Shown here: positions 40,390 to 49,716 of the stretch, piece after piece
How positions within the stretch are numbered: position 1 is the stretch's first letter
How the letters are laid out: every line of letters begins with the position of its first letter
Source of the DNA: CAG-877 sp045125935
GTDB lineage: Bacteria > Bacillota_I > Bacilli_A > RF39 > UBA660
NCBI GenBank assembly: GCA_045125935.1
Contig: JBGVNW010000068.1
Span: forward strand, 248,001-312,000
DNA length: 64,000 nucleotides
Reading direction: 5' to 3'
Notes under the pieces: model-generated
Database searches by the model: none
Told to the model about the DNA's origin: nothing
What the model saw: the letters and a program-made list of their open reading frames with translations, nothing else
Program-made: the position numbers and the translations under genes

Positions 40390-43161
40390 ATGACATTAGA
40401 ACAATTATTAAGTCCTGCAGTATGGGAGTGGAATCAGGCAAATAAACACCTCCCAGAAGAGCAGTTATTAAAAGAGTTTAACGAATGGATTATCAATAAC
40501 AAAAATCAAATTAACGAATCTGTAAAAAACAATTTGGACGAAATTAATGAGTATATTGAAAGAGGTATTGCAAATACTCGTCTTTTGATGGAAAGTGCTG
40601 ATGAAATAGATTGGGATAACATGGATTTTGATGATATTGACAATTCGCCTGAAAAATCGGATGAACCAATTTCTGGTGAAGATGAATCGGAAGAAAATGA
40701 AACACCGATTGAAGACCCAGAAGAAACAATTGCTGGAAAAATTATTCTTACAAATTCAACAAAACATCCCCAAACAAATGTTTACAATGCTGTTAACTCT
40801 TTATATGATTTTCTCGAAAAGAAAAAGTTAACACATGAGGAAAACACCACTTACTGGAGCCAATTTGATATGTCAAAAGTTAATAACACAACAGCATTAT
40901 TGGCATTTACAGATATACCTAAAGCAAATTTGAAACATTGGAACATGTCTAATGTTCAACACATGGAGGGTATGTTTTATAAATCTACTTTTAACAATAA
41001 TAGCATCTGTAGTTGGGATGTTAGTAGTTGTGCAGATTTTTTAAGAATGTTTACATTCTCGGATTTTAATCAAAATTTAAAAAAATGGACACCAGCATAT
41101 GTTGAAAAAACAGAGTTAGATGACTTTGGTAATCCTATTTTAGATGCCGATGGAAGAGAGAAAAAAATAAGAACTCGTGCTAATCTCCCATTAATTGGTG
41201 CTGCTGCCGATGAAGAAGCTGAAATGATTAAAAATTATTGGTTTGAAAGATTTGAATCTATGTCAGTAAAAGAATCAAAAGAAAATAAAACAATGAAACA
41301 TATTGTAGATTTTGAAACATTTGTTAATGAAGGATTTAAAGATTTTATAAAAAAAGGTGTAAATAAAATAAAATCATTTTTTAGCAATATGGTTGTTAAA
41401 TTCAATAATTTCATAGCAATGTTTGATGAAAAAGGTGAAGTTATTGATGCATCTAGTCCTTACACAGCATTAAACTTTATTGCAGATGGAGAGGTTAAAG
41501 GTGTAACTGCATTTACTGGTGTAAAAAACAAATATCTCAATGATAATGTTCAGTCTATCGCTAGTATTGTAGAGAGTCCTGAATACTATGGAATTATTGA
41601 CAAAAATAGTATTGAATATAGAAACTATCTCACTATGGTTGATATGGTTAATGAACATTATCAAAAATATGGTGAAAAGTTAAATGAAGCATCATCAAGA
41701 GTAGGTTTTTCTGGCGAAGAAGGTGGTCTTAAAAATAGTAGAGATATCAAATCAAAAGATTTGAAATATCTTTTAGATCAAGCCATAAAAAATGTTCCTG
41801 CATATAAGGATGAAAATTATGGCGGAGCAATTCTCATTTGGGGTGCACCAGGTATTGGTAAATCTACAATTCCAAAGGCGATTATTAAAGAATGGAATGA
41901 CAATCATGATATTAATCATCAAAAGTCAGTTATGGTTGTTGAATGTGGTAACTTAGCAGTAGATGGATTCTCTTTACCGTTACCTATGACAAAAACTATG
42001 GGTGATTATATGGAAGAACATCCTAAAGTTGCAAGTCAGTTAAAAGAACAAGGTTATGATATAAATGAAGATTCATTCTTAAATACTGAAATTGAAGTTT
42101 CTGGTGAAGCATTGAAAACTTGGTTGCCTTGTTATAAAGAAAGCACAATAGATTCTGAAAATGAAATTAGAAATGCCATTGCAAATGGACATATCGTCAG
42201 AAAACGCAAAGGTGGTAGATTAAAAGTAACAGAAACTACAGAAGGTGGTATTCTTTTGTTTGATGAGTTTTTTAGAGCAAATGAAAGTATATTTAAAATC
42301 CTTATGCAATTTATATTAACAAGAACATTCAATGATGAATATGTTCTTGGTGATAAATGGGCGATTATCGCTTGCTCTAATAGACCTAATGATGACGAAG
42401 AAGTTGCAAGAGGATTTGAATCAACAGGTGCTGTATTAGGTACTCGTTTTGGTGGCGGTCAATTCAATTTTATTCCAGATTTTGATGATTGGAAAAAATG
42501 GGCGGTATCACAAGGACATTTTGATGATGCTACAATTACATTCCTAATGCAACATAAGGATACTACAAGTGGAGAATATACAAATTGGCACACAATTAGA
42601 CCTTTGGAATATACATCTGGAAAAACTGCTTGGCCAACACCTCGTACATGGTCTCTTTTAATGGTAGAATTAAAAAATATTATGGAAAATGATGGATATT
42701 CTTCTATTAAAGAAATACCATCAGATATTATAAAACTTAAAGCGGATGGTATAATTGGAACAGAAATGGCAGATGAATATATTAAATTTTTAGCAACATT
42801 CCAATCAAAATTTAGTCCTGCTGAAGTTTTAAAAAATCCTAAATATATAATACCTGATGACATGAAATGTTCTGAAGTAATTGACAGATTGAAAAAACAT
42901 ATCGATTTATCATTTGATAAAGATAATCTTCCAACAGAAGAACAAATAATGAATATGTTTAATACATTAGAAAGAACATTTAATGCATCTAAGGACAATT
43001 ATGTAAGACCATTATATGTTGATATAATTAAAAAATTCGGATTCCTTGATAGTAAAGAATATAGAGATAAATTCTTATCAACTTATAAAAATTTCTTAAA
43101 GGAATTTATGAAAAAATACGGTTTAAAATCACCAACAGAATTGAAAGATTTTCTTATTTAA
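40390..43161 (+). CDS. MoxR/CobS-like AAA ATPase fused to BspA-type repeats and internal tag
   Basis: 923 residues in three parts. (1) 1-300: cleavage-like INE|S (41-44) and LLME|S (65-69), acidic linker, then DUF285/BspA-type repeats (LKHWNMSNVQHMEGMFYKST, ICSWDVSSCADFLRMF, FNQNLKKW). (2) Residues 302-314: a complete internal tag MKHIVDFETFVNE|G, as if the ATPase gene once began here. (3) ~470-900: AAA core with Walker A GAPGIGKS (485-492), Walker B GGILLFDEFFRAN, sensor IIACSNRPNDDEEVARGFES and GTRFGG. Phage relatives are often called CobS. Either prohead protease cuts it at 314 or a second start at 41293 is used. Confidence 0.82.
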   Translation: MTLEQLLSPAVWEWNQANKHLPEEQLLKEFNEWIINNKNQINESVKNNLDEINEYIERGIANTRLLMESADEIDWDNMDFDDIDNSPEKSDEPISGEDESEENETPIEDPEETIAGKIILTNSTKHPQTNVYNAVNSLYDFLEKKKLTHEENTTYWSQFDMSKVNNTTALLAFTDIPKANLKHWNMSNVQHMEGMFYKSTFNNNSICSWDVSSCADFLRMFTFSDFNQNLKKWTPAYVEKTELDDFGNPILDADGREKKIRTRANLPLIGAAADEEAEMIKNYWFERFESMSVKESKENKTMKHIVDFETFVNEGFKDFIKKGVNKIKSFFSNMVVKFNNFIAMFDEKGEVIDASSPYTALNFIADGEVKGVTAFTGVKNKYLNDNVQSIASIVESPEYYGIIDKNSIEYRNYLTMVDMVNEHYQKYGEKLNEASSRVGFSGEEGGLKNSRDIKSKDLKYLLDQAIKNVPAYKDENYGGAILIWGAPGIGKSTIPKAIIKEWNDNHDINHQKSVMVVECGNLAVDGFSLPLPMTKTMGDYMEEHPKVASQLKEQGYDINEDSFLNTEIEVSGEALKTWLPCYKESTIDSENEIRNAIANGHIVRKRKGGRLKVTETTEGGILLFDEFFRANESIFKILMQFILTRTFNDEYVLGDKWAIIACSNRPNDDEEVARGFESTGAVLGTRFGGGQFNFIPDFDDWKKWAVSQGHFDDATITFLMQHKDTTSGEYTNWHTIRPLEYTSGKTAWPTPRTWSLLMVELKNIMENDGYSSIKEIPSDIIKLKADGIIGTEMADEYIKFLATFQSKFSPAEVLKNPKYIIPDDMKCSEVIDRLKKHIDLSFDKDNLPTEEQIMNMFNTLERTFNASKDNYVRPLYVDIIKKFGFLDSKEYRDKFLSTYKNFLKEFMKKYGLKSPTELKDFLI

Positions 43162-43172
43162 TATTATAAATT

Positions 43173-43203
43173 AAGAGAGGTTAAATATAACCTCTCTTTT
43201 TTT
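43173..43203 (+). terminator. Rho-independent terminator
   Basis: AAGAGAGGTT/AACCTCTCTT hairpin with a 6-base loop, then T-tract ahead of the next late promoter. Confidence 0.85.
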
Positions 43204-43204
43204 A

Positions 43205-43212
43205 CATAAATA
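43205..43212 (+). promoter_or_regulatory. Late promoter motif CATAAATA
   Basis: TTTTTACATAAATACATTATATA, 22 bases before the start at 43235. Confidence 0.75.
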
Positions 43213-43234
43213 CATTATATATTATATTCTAAAC

Positions 43235-45106
43235 ATGAATAAGTTTGAAATAATTAATGAGTCTGCTAAATATGGACACGAAGGTAACGCAGAGGAAATA
43301 TATAATCTTGGAGAAATAGATATTATAGATCAAAAAAGTAAAAGTATCGTTAAAGTTAATACTGCTGATATTATAAAAGTTGTTAATGATGCTATGTTTT
43401 ATATGCAAAAAAGATATCCATATTTACATCTATTTATAGATACATGTAAAGTTATGTATATTCCAGTACAACCATCTAAAATTTGTAATACAATGTGTGT
43501 TGATAATTTTAATAATTTATGGATTAATTTGCATTTTGTATATAATGAATGTTCTATGAATAAAGATAGAATTTTTGGAATTTTATTCCATGAAATGTTT
43601 CATATATTCTTAGAACATATTTTTAGATTTAATAAAATGTTTCCAAAAGAAACAAGAGATATGATGGGTGCAGAATTATGGGGAACAGCCAATAAAAAAG
43701 CAAATTTGGCTATGGATTATGAAATAAATGCATCTATGGTAGCAGATGATATTGTAAGTGAAGATTTTTGGAAAATAATGGGTGGTCTTTACAAAAAAGA
43801 ATATACTGGTAAAACATGGGAAGAAATTTATAATAAATATGGCGATAAGGAATATAGAGAATGGCTCGATTTAAATGGAGAAAGTGTTAGTGATGAAGAG
43901 ATGCTTATTCTTGATGCTATAGAAAAGGCTGCAAAAGTTTTAAAAGATCCAACATCAACCGATGAAGATAAAGCGAAAGCAAATAAAGAACTCCAAAAAA
44001 CAATAGATAAAATTCTTGGACGAGATAGAGAAGACGATATTCAAGATATTTTAGAAGAAATGAAAGATAGTCAATTAGGTGAGATTGGTGAGATTGGAGA
44101 AAAAATGCAAGAAATTATAGAAGATTTATATAAAGATCCATCTAAAATGTCTGAAAGCCAGTTTAATGATTTAATGGATGATATTCATGAAATGGCTAAA
44201 GAAATGGCAAACAACAAAGAAAAAATTGCAGATACATTTAAAAAATCCGAAAATGAAACATTAAATGATATTAAAAAATTGAGAAAAACTTTAATGGATT
44301 CATTTAAAGAAATGCGAGATAAAAAATTAAGCAAAGATGAAAAGAAAGATATTGCTGATAAAATTAAAGATAGTTTAGAAGATTTAATATCATCAAGTGT
44401 TGATAAAAAAAGAAATGAAGAAAAAAGAAAGGAAAGAGACGAAAAGAAAGCAAAAGAAAGAAAAGAAACATTTAAAACAAAACACCCATTGAGAAAACTT
44501 ATAAATGTTTTTAAAAATTTAATGCACTTAGGTGAAGACCCATATGATTTAGTTTGTAAAAAATCATATGATATAATGGAGAATATTGTTGATATATTAG
44601 ATGTATTAACAGAAGTAAATATATCTGAAATTACAGAAGACGATGTTGAAGATTTGAAATTGTTCATATCACAATTAAAAGATTCTTTATTTACAGATTT
44701 AAAAGAACTTTTAGATAATAAAATAATTCTTCATAAAACAGAAGATGATTTACATAGAGTTTTAGATGGTGTTTTTGAAGTTGTTGAAAAAGCATTGTTT
44801 ATACATCTATTAAATCCAGATTTAGATGATAATGCAAAAATATCTATTTTAAAAACAGCCGCTGAAAAATTGAGAATAATCGGAAAAATATTAAAAACTC
44901 AAAAGGCTTGGAGAGCAAGTGATGAATTTAAAGAAGGATATAGAGAAAAACGAAATGAATTAATGTCATTATTCAAGAAAGATAAGAAAGCGGTTTTAAA
45001 GGAATTATATAATATGGGTTTAATAAATCATAGTAATATTGGAACTTTAGATAAAAGATCGAAAGCATTATATGATGAATTGGTATCAGAAGGAGAAATA
45101 AAATAA
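43235..45106 (+). CDS. DUF2201-type zinc metallopeptidase with capsid-targeting-like N-terminus
   Basis: 623 residues. Start MNKFEIINE|S with an I-N-E|S site. Residues ~40-180 are a metallopeptidase: ILFHEMFHIFLEH with HExxH (119-123), His128, and NLAMDYEINASM, the pattern of the N-terminal domain of DUF2201 proteins that in bacteria are fused to or encoded with a VWA domain and a MoxR ATPase. Residues ~220-430 form long charged coiled coils; the C-terminal ~190 residues are a helical bundle. Followed 22 bases later by the VWA gene, so domains that are fused in bacteria are separate here. Confidence 0.78.
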   Translation: MNKFEIINESAKYGHEGNAEEIYNLGEIDIIDQKSKSIVKVNTADIIKVVNDAMFYMQKRYPYLHLFIDTCKVMYIPVQPSKICNTMCVDNFNNLWINLHFVYNECSMNKDRIFGILFHEMFHIFLEHIFRFNKMFPKETRDMMGAELWGTANKKANLAMDYEINASMVADDIVSEDFWKIMGGLYKKEYTGKTWEEIYNKYGDKEYREWLDLNGESVSDEEMLILDAIEKAAKVLKDPTSTDEDKAKANKELQKTIDKILGRDREDDIQDILEEMKDSQLGEIGEIGEKMQEIIEDLYKDPSKMSESQFNDLMDDIHEMAKEMANNKEKIADTFKKSENETLNDIKKLRKTLMDSFKEMRDKKLSKDEKKDIADKIKDSLEDLISSSVDKKRNEEKRKERDEKKAKERKETFKTKHPLRKLINVFKNLMHLGEDPYDLVCKKSYDIMENIVDILDVLTEVNISEITEDDVEDLKLFISQLKDSLFTDLKELLDNKIILHKTEDDLHRVLDGVFEVVEKALFIHLLNPDLDDNAKISILKTAAEKLRIIGKILKTQKAWRASDEFKEGYREKRNELMSLFKKDKKAVLKELYNMGLINHSNIGTLDKRSKALYDELVSEGEIK

Positions 45107-45128
45107 ATAATTAAAAAAATATAAAAAC

Positions 45129-46910
45129 ATGAGTCTAAATATATTTGAAAAATTAAATATACTTTTAACAGAATCTGAAGGTAAGAAAAAAGAAAGTGAT
45201 ATTCCTATCCATCCTGAAATGGAAACTAGAGAACAGGGTGAAATGTCTGCTGCTGAAAAAGTTCTTAAACTTTTTCAAAAATTAAAGTCTGGTTCTGGTG
45301 GTGGTAAAGAAGAGGTTAAGGATTCTAAACCAGAAATTCCCGATGATGTAATCGACCCTATGATGAAAGAATCGCCAAAATCATCAAAGGAAAAAACATT
45401 TGAAAAAAATAAACTCGCAGGTTGGGATGAGAAAAGTGACGAAAAGGTTAAAAAGGAAGTTGATGTTGATAACGAAGGAAAAGAAGATGACGAATTTGAC
45501 GACTTTGATTATCGAAAAAACCAATTTGGAGACGAAGATAATGAAGATGATTATCAAACACCAGATGATGATAAAAGTGAAGATGAAAAATTAAAAGATA
45601 GTATTGATGATGCTATAGATTCTCTTGGTGGAGAACAATCTGATGAAAATTATGACGATGATGGTGACGATAGTGGTGCAGATTGGGGAGATAATGATAC
45701 TCAAGATGAACAAGAAGGTCAAGAGGGTGAAGGTGGTCAGCAAGGCGATCGAGATAATAACCAGCAAGGTGGTCAGCAAGAAGAAAATACAAACGGAACA
45801 CCAAACAGCGGTAGTTCAACAAAGGATAGTGGTAGAAAAGATATAAAATCAGAAAAAAGAAAAAGATTGGAAGATCTTAAAAAATCTCTCGATTCTGGTA
45901 AAATTGACGATTTTAGTGATAAAATTGATGAAATTAAAAACGCAACAGATATTACAAATGAAGATGAAATTCCTGGTGGTCAAATAGAAACTCCTTCAGA
46001 TGAGTCTTTTAAAGATGATATGAAAAAAGCAGGATTTGACGATAAAGAAATAGAAGAAATGACAAAGAAAAAGAATATTAACAGCAATGACGATTATAGC
46101 GAAGAAGAAATTAAAGAGTTAAAAAAACAAGTTGTTGATGGTCTTGAAAATGCTTGTAAAAAGAAAGGTGGTTCAGCATTAGCTTCTACTATTGTTAAAA
46201 ATTCAATTAAACGAAAATTAAATAACGATGAATGGAAAGAAATGCTTAAGGTGTTCTTAAAAGCAAAATCTGTTGGAGTAGGTAGTATGTCATCTTCTAA
46301 TAAAGGAATTAAATGGGGACACAAAAATCACCTTTGGAGAAATGCTGTATTACCTACAGATGGACCGTCTAGAGGCACAATTCAAACTATATATTGTTTT
46401 GTAGATTTTTCTGGTTCTGTAAATCAAGATCTTGTATTTACTTTCTTAGGTAAAGTTATTGATATGTGTGTAGAACTTAAATATACAAAAGTAAATGTAT
46501 ATGGATTTGGAGAAAGATTGACGGAACCAAGAATTATAGATAAAAGGGCGTTAAAAGATGGTGCTGATGTTGCATTAAGTCAAACTTGGGATTTCATATC
46601 ATCTCAACATCCTGGACCTGCAACAGAAAATTTTGCTGCGGTTGCTGAAGAAATTAATAATATTAAAAGAAAAGAAAAAAAAGCAGTATTTTTAATATTT
46701 GGAGATGGATATTGGCAAGATTATGTAGTCGGTCCTAAATCTCTTAAATATGAAATAATGAATGATAAGTATTTAGACGATATATGTATATTAGCGTATT
46801 ATATGTATGAGCGAGACACAATGTTCGCTGGTGTTATAAACGAACTTAGGGACATAGTTGGTATAAAACATATAATAACAACAAAAGCAGAATCTATACA
46901 TAAAAAATAA
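45129..46910 (+). CDS. VWA (CobT-like) protein with capsid-targeting-like N-terminus
   Basis: 593 residues. Start MSLNIFEKLNILLTE|S with an L-T-E|S site. Residues ~30-260 are low-complexity and acidic (Asp/Glu/Gly/Gln, for example QQGDRDNNQQGGQQ). Residues ~270-370 are helical. The C-terminal ~190 residues are a von Willebrand A domain: CFVDFSGSVNQD gives MIDAS D426-x-S428-x-S430, then KVNVYGFGERL and AVFLIFGDGYW. VWA proteins usually pair with MoxR ATPases as substrate adaptors (CobS/CobT style). Ends at a bidirectional terminator and closes the four-gene cluster 38458-46910. Confidence 0.82.
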   Translation: MSLNIFEKLNILLTESEGKKKESDIPIHPEMETREQGEMSAAEKVLKLFQKLKSGSGGGKEEVKDSKPEIPDDVIDPMMKESPKSSKEKTFEKNKLAGWDEKSDEKVKKEVDVDNEGKEDDEFDDFDYRKNQFGDEDNEDDYQTPDDDKSEDEKLKDSIDDAIDSLGGEQSDENYDDDGDDSGADWGDNDTQDEQEGQEGEGGQQGDRDNNQQGGQQEENTNGTPNSGSSTKDSGRKDIKSEKRKRLEDLKKSLDSGKIDDFSDKIDEIKNATDITNEDEIPGGQIETPSDESFKDDMKKAGFDDKEIEEMTKKKNINSNDDYSEEEIKELKKQVVDGLENACKKKGGSALASTIVKNSIKRKLNNDEWKEMLKVFLKAKSVGVGSMSSSNKGIKWGHKNHLWRNAVLPTDGPSRGTIQTIYCFVDFSGSVNQDLVFTFLGKVIDMCVELKYTKVNVYGFGERLTEPRIIDKRALKDGADVALSQTWDFISSQHPGPATENFAAVAEEINNIKRKEKKAVFLIFGDGYWQDYVVGPKSLKYEIMNDKYLDDICILAYYMYERDTMFAGVINELRDIVGIKHIITTKAESIHKK

Positions 46911-46945
46911 AATAAAAGGAGAACATAAAGTTCTCCTTTTATTTT
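46910..46945. terminator. Bidirectional terminator
   Basis: AATAAAAGGAGAAC/GTTCTCCTTTTATT, 14-bp stem, 5-base loop, between convergent genes. Confidence 0.85.
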
Positions 46946-47637
46946 ATTCTAATATTTCTTGAGAAATCAGCAGGTTGTAATTTTTCTATTGGTGGGTTTG
47001 TTGTAATAGAATCTCCAGAGTAATGTGTATGATTATTGAATTTCTCCATAAGTTTACTACCTAATACCATAGTATCTGCAGCATCTCCACCAAGAGTAAT
47101 TTTATTACAATCAAGATTTACAACACCTTCCGTTTTGATATTAATATCACCACTGACATTATCTAATGATATTTCAGCACCTTTATTATTTCTGATTAAT
47201 AAATTTTCATATTTAGTTAGTAATATCGTATTACCATTACATTCAATAGTTAATCCATCTTCTGGCAAATAGAATATTTTTACATAATCTTTTTCGCCTT
47301 CCATGTTATCTTCACTAAATGCAATTACCTTAAGTTTATCACTCGCTTCGGTATTTTTATATTGCATATCTTTAATGGCAGACTTTACCTCAACCTGTCC
47401 AAAATATTGAATATTATATGGATCATCAGCATTCACATATACTCTTTCTCCAACATTAGGAACATTAAATGAACCATTAGATGAACCAACATTAGGTGCT
47501 GGACACGACCAAGGTAAGTCATCATCAAGAATTAGATATTGTCCACAAATTGTTTCAGAGTGTAAACCAAATACTCGTATTTTACATCTTCCCTTATATA
47601 AAGGATCATAATTATCTACAACTATACCTGTTTTCAT
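46939..47637 (-). CDS. Baseplate spike/hub protein (gp5/gpV-like, no lysozyme)
   Basis: 232 residues. The N-terminus MKTGIVVDNYDPLYKGRCKI, then RVFGLH and PNVGERVYVN, is the OB fold of gp5/gpV-type spike proteins. After ~130 the sequence turns to short beta repeats (GLTIECNGNTILLTKYENLL, KGAEISLDNVSGDINI, VVNLDCNKITLGG), typical of the triple-stranded beta helix that pierces the outer membrane. The lysozyme domain of T4 gp5 is absent. The C-terminus has HTHYSGDSI, like the metal-binding tip of related spikes. Four bases upstream lies the gp13-like gene in the same operon. Confidence 0.75.
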   Translation of the reverse strand: MKTGIVVDNYDPLYKGRCKIRVFGLHSETICGQYLILDDDLPWSCPAPNVGSSNGSFNVPNVGERVYVNADDPYNIQYFGQVEVKSAIKDMQYKNTEASDKLKVIAFSEDNMEGEKDYVKIFYLPEDGLTIECNGNTILLTKYENLLIRNNKGAEISLDNVSGDINIKTEGVVNLDCNKITLGGDAADTMVLGSKLMEKFNNHTHYSGDSITTNPPIEKLQPADFSRNIRIK

Positions 47638-47641
47638 TTTT

Positions 47642-48505
47642 TTAAAAAGTCATTATATACCAAGAACCAGACATATCTTTGATTTCTTGAAGAATACTTT
47701 CTTTTTCCGCATTACCTTCATTTGCGATTTGTTCTACATTTATAGATATATTACCAGGCAATTGATAACTAAATGTTCCCAATACTCTACCTAAATTTGC
47801 TTTACAATCTGCAATTACATATCTACGAAATAAATCATCATTATACATATCACAATCTGGAATTGCTACAAGAACATCAACAATAACATCTTTACGAGGC
47901 AATTCACCTAAAAATCTTAAATTATTCGTAAGACGATTGTATCTAAATGTAATAGGATGTTGGAAAATTTGACGAGATATATCCAAAAAAGATTCTGTTG
48001 CAACATAATATGCAGTTGTATCAGCAGCAATCGCCAAACTTCTATCGTATGCGTTTTGATAAAGAAGATTTTGAAGCGATATGTCTCCTGTATGCTTACC
48101 TAATAACATACCTCCCCATCCTGCTTCACCTTCAAATCCGCCAATTTCAAAAACACCGACAACAGAAACAACTCTCTCTGGTAACATAAAAGCACCTCTT
48201 GTGTCTTTTATTGCACTTTTATCTTTACTACCATCATCTTTAAGTTTTACTATTCCCTTACTAAATTTCTTTTTCTGAATTTCGGATTCTGGCAATATCA
48301 AAAACATCTCTTCTGTAAAATCCTCATATGATTTTTGAAACATCGTCTTTGCATTTTTTACAAGTTGTGCGATAACTTCCGCAGGTATTGTGAAAGGTAT
48401 CATACCACCAACGCTCATTTCTAATTGAATACTTTCAACAAAATCATTTAGACACTCGACTGCTTCAGAATCAGAACAATCAACCAATGTGCTAACTTTG
48501 CTCAT
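47642..48505 (-). CDS. 13: Neck/head completion protein (gp13-like), tentative
   Basis: 287 residues from ATG 48505; an extension to 48610 would cross two late promoters and is rejected. The order resembles neck proteins of T4-like phages: an alpha-helical N-terminus (LNDFVESIQLEMSVGG), MLPERVVSVVGVFEIG (compare '..A..RVI'), a middle with YYVATESFLDISRQIFQ and FRYNRLTNNLRFLGEL, then RRYVIADCKANLGRVLGTF and LPGNISIN near the end. In T4, gp13/gp14 close the portal vertex after packaging. Late promoter at 48534 on the minus strand. The spike gene follows in the same operon. Confidence 0.55.
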   Translation of the reverse strand: MSKVSTLVDCSDSEAVECLNDFVESIQLEMSVGGMIPFTIPAEVIAQLVKNAKTMFQKSYEDFTEEMFLILPESEIQKKKFSKGIVKLKDDGSKDKSAIKDTRGAFMLPERVVSVVGVFEIGGFEGEAGWGGMLLGKHTGDISLQNLLYQNAYDRSLAIAADTTAYYVATESFLDISRQIFQHPITFRYNRLTNNLRFLGELPRKDVIVDVLVAIPDCDMYNDDLFRRYVIADCKANLGRVLGTFSYQLPGNISINVEQIANEGNAEKESILQEIKDMSGSWYIMTF

Positions 48506-48533
48506 ATAAACATATTTATATATTGTATATAAG

Positions 48534-48541
48534 TATTTATG
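48534..48541 (-). promoter_or_regulatory. Late promoter motif CATAAATA (minus)
   Basis: Minus strand ACACATAAATACTTATATA, 28 bases before the start at 48505. Divergent from the plus-strand motif 10 bases away. Confidence 0.7.
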
Positions 48542-48551
48542 TGTTTTTTTA

Positions 48552-48559
48552 CATAAATA
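48552..48559 (+). promoter_or_regulatory. Late promoter motif CATAAATA
   Basis: TTTTTTTACATAAATATAATATATA, 22 bases before the start at 48582. With the motif at 48534 it forms a compact divergent late promoter. Confidence 0.75.
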
Positions 48560-48581
48560 TAATATATATTTAAATTTTAAA

Positions 48582-49151
48582 ATGGCATTTCTATCGGGTA
48601 AAAATAACAATTTTAGGTTTGCTTTTTCTAAACCATTTATACCTCAAGAAATTGAAGATAAATATTCTCCAGTGTTAAATCGTATTCCTGGTAATATGTG
48701 TGAAACTGTTTTAGATTTTTTGAACTATTCAATTAAATCAGTAAATATACAAGTTAGTCCAAATAGTTATGATGTAATAACACAAAGAGATAGAGGAACA
48801 CCTTATGAAAGAATAAGAAGAAGTAACGCATATCCAGATGCATTATTTAATAAAGATATGACTATAACATTTCAATTAGATCAAGCATATATAATATGGT
48901 CTGTTCTAACAGATGTGTTTATGTATTACTATTGTAGCGATGAAGATAGATTTATCCCTCCATTTCCAGGTATGGAAATAATGGATTGTTATAATAAAAT
49001 AATGTATAGAATAGATTTAAATAATGTTTTATTCACAAGTGTTTCTGGGTTAGAGTTTGATTTCAGTAGTGATAGTGTTGAGCAAAAAACAATAGAAACT
49101 ACATGGAAAGTGTCAAAGATAAATATTAATTTCGAACCTTCTAGAATATAA
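48582..49151 (+). CDS. Virion structural protein, possibly tail tube-like
   Basis: 189 residues, no signal or membrane segment. The first ~35 residues (FRFAFSKPFIPQEIEDKYSP) look extended. The remainder alternates beta strands and one helix: SIKSVNIQVSPNSYDVITQR, MTITFQLDQAYIIWSVLTDVF, MEIMDCYNKIMYRI, LNNVLFTSVSGLEFDFSSDS and KVSKININFEPS. The final strand order recalls tail-tube or tube-initiator proteins of T4-like phages (gp19/gp54). The divergent late promoter with the neck gene fits a head-tail role. It ends at a bidirectional terminator. Identity is tentative. Confidence 0.6.
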   Translation: MAFLSGKNNNFRFAFSKPFIPQEIEDKYSPVLNRIPGNMCETVLDFLNYSIKSVNIQVSPNSYDVITQRDRGTPYERIRRSNAYPDALFNKDMTITFQLDQAYIIWSVLTDVFMYYYCSDEDRFIPPFPGMEIMDCYNKIMYRIDLNNVLFTSVSGLEFDFSSDSVEQKTIETTWKVSKININFEPSRI

Positions 49152-49181
49152 AAAAGTCTGCATTTAAATGCAGACTTTTTA
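49150..49181. terminator. Bidirectional terminator
   Basis: AAAAAGTCTGCATTT/AAATGCAGACTTTTT, nearly perfect inverted repeat between convergent genes. Confidence 0.85.
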
Positions 49182-49191
49182 CTTTAATATA

Positions 49192-49710
49192 TTATTTATA
49201 ATTTTCATAAACAAAAGCATCAAATGACTTTATTATAGATTCTGTTAAATTTCCCAATTTATATAATGTAGAATCTATTAGTCTCAACAAATCATCAATG
49301 TCAGATTTTATTTCAAAAGTTCTTTCATTAAAATTATTTGAATTATTTGCAAAATTAGATACATAATTCTTAAGATCCGTAAAATAAACTAATGGGTCTT
49401 CATTTTTTAAACATATGAGATTAACATCATCAACAATAACACATTTATAGATTCCTTGATAATGCTCTATTAAACCATCTATTATATCAAATGCTTCTTC
49501 ATAATATTCTTCCAAAATAACATGTGTTGAATGTTTCTTTGCTTTTAAATGTAATTTCCAAGAGTGCAATATACTTTCTTGTAAAACAGCAGCCAATTTA
49601 GAAAATTCTAAATGTTCATTTTCTATTGTTGTAGATATTGATATAGGAGTTTCACAAGTTGTAATTGTATCACAACAAGGTTCTGTTGTTAAAATTAATT
49701 CATTTTCCAT
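49192..49710 (-). CDS. Ferritin/Dps-like helical protein (DUF5856-like)
   Basis: 172 residues. After a Thr/Cys-rich start (TTEPCCDTITTCETP), the sequence is a long helical bundle: LAAVLQESILHSWKLHLKAK, HVILEEYYEEAFDIIDGLIEH followed by YQG, then two further helices. The His-containing first helix and the 'EYYEEAFDIIDGLIEHYQG' helix follow phage proteins of the ferritin-like DUF5856 family, which resemble Dps. Whether it binds iron or DNA cannot be judged. It is the last gene of the operon from 54772 and lies 6 bases after the large baseplate gene, so a virion or head-tail connection is possible. Confidence 0.5.
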   Translation of the reverse strand: MENELILTTEPCCDTITTCETPISISTTIENEHLEFSKLAAVLQESILHSWKLHLKAKKHSTHVILEEYYEEAFDIIDGLIEHYQGIYKCVIVDDVNLICLKNEDPLVYFTDLKNYVSNFANNSNNFNERTFEIKSDIDDLLRLIDSTLYKLGNLTESIIKSFDAFVYENYK

Positions 49711-49716
49711 TTTATA

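Noticed and set aside
48506..48610. 35-residue upstream extension of the gp13-like protein
   Set aside because: It crosses both divergent late promoters and overlaps the start of the opposite gene.
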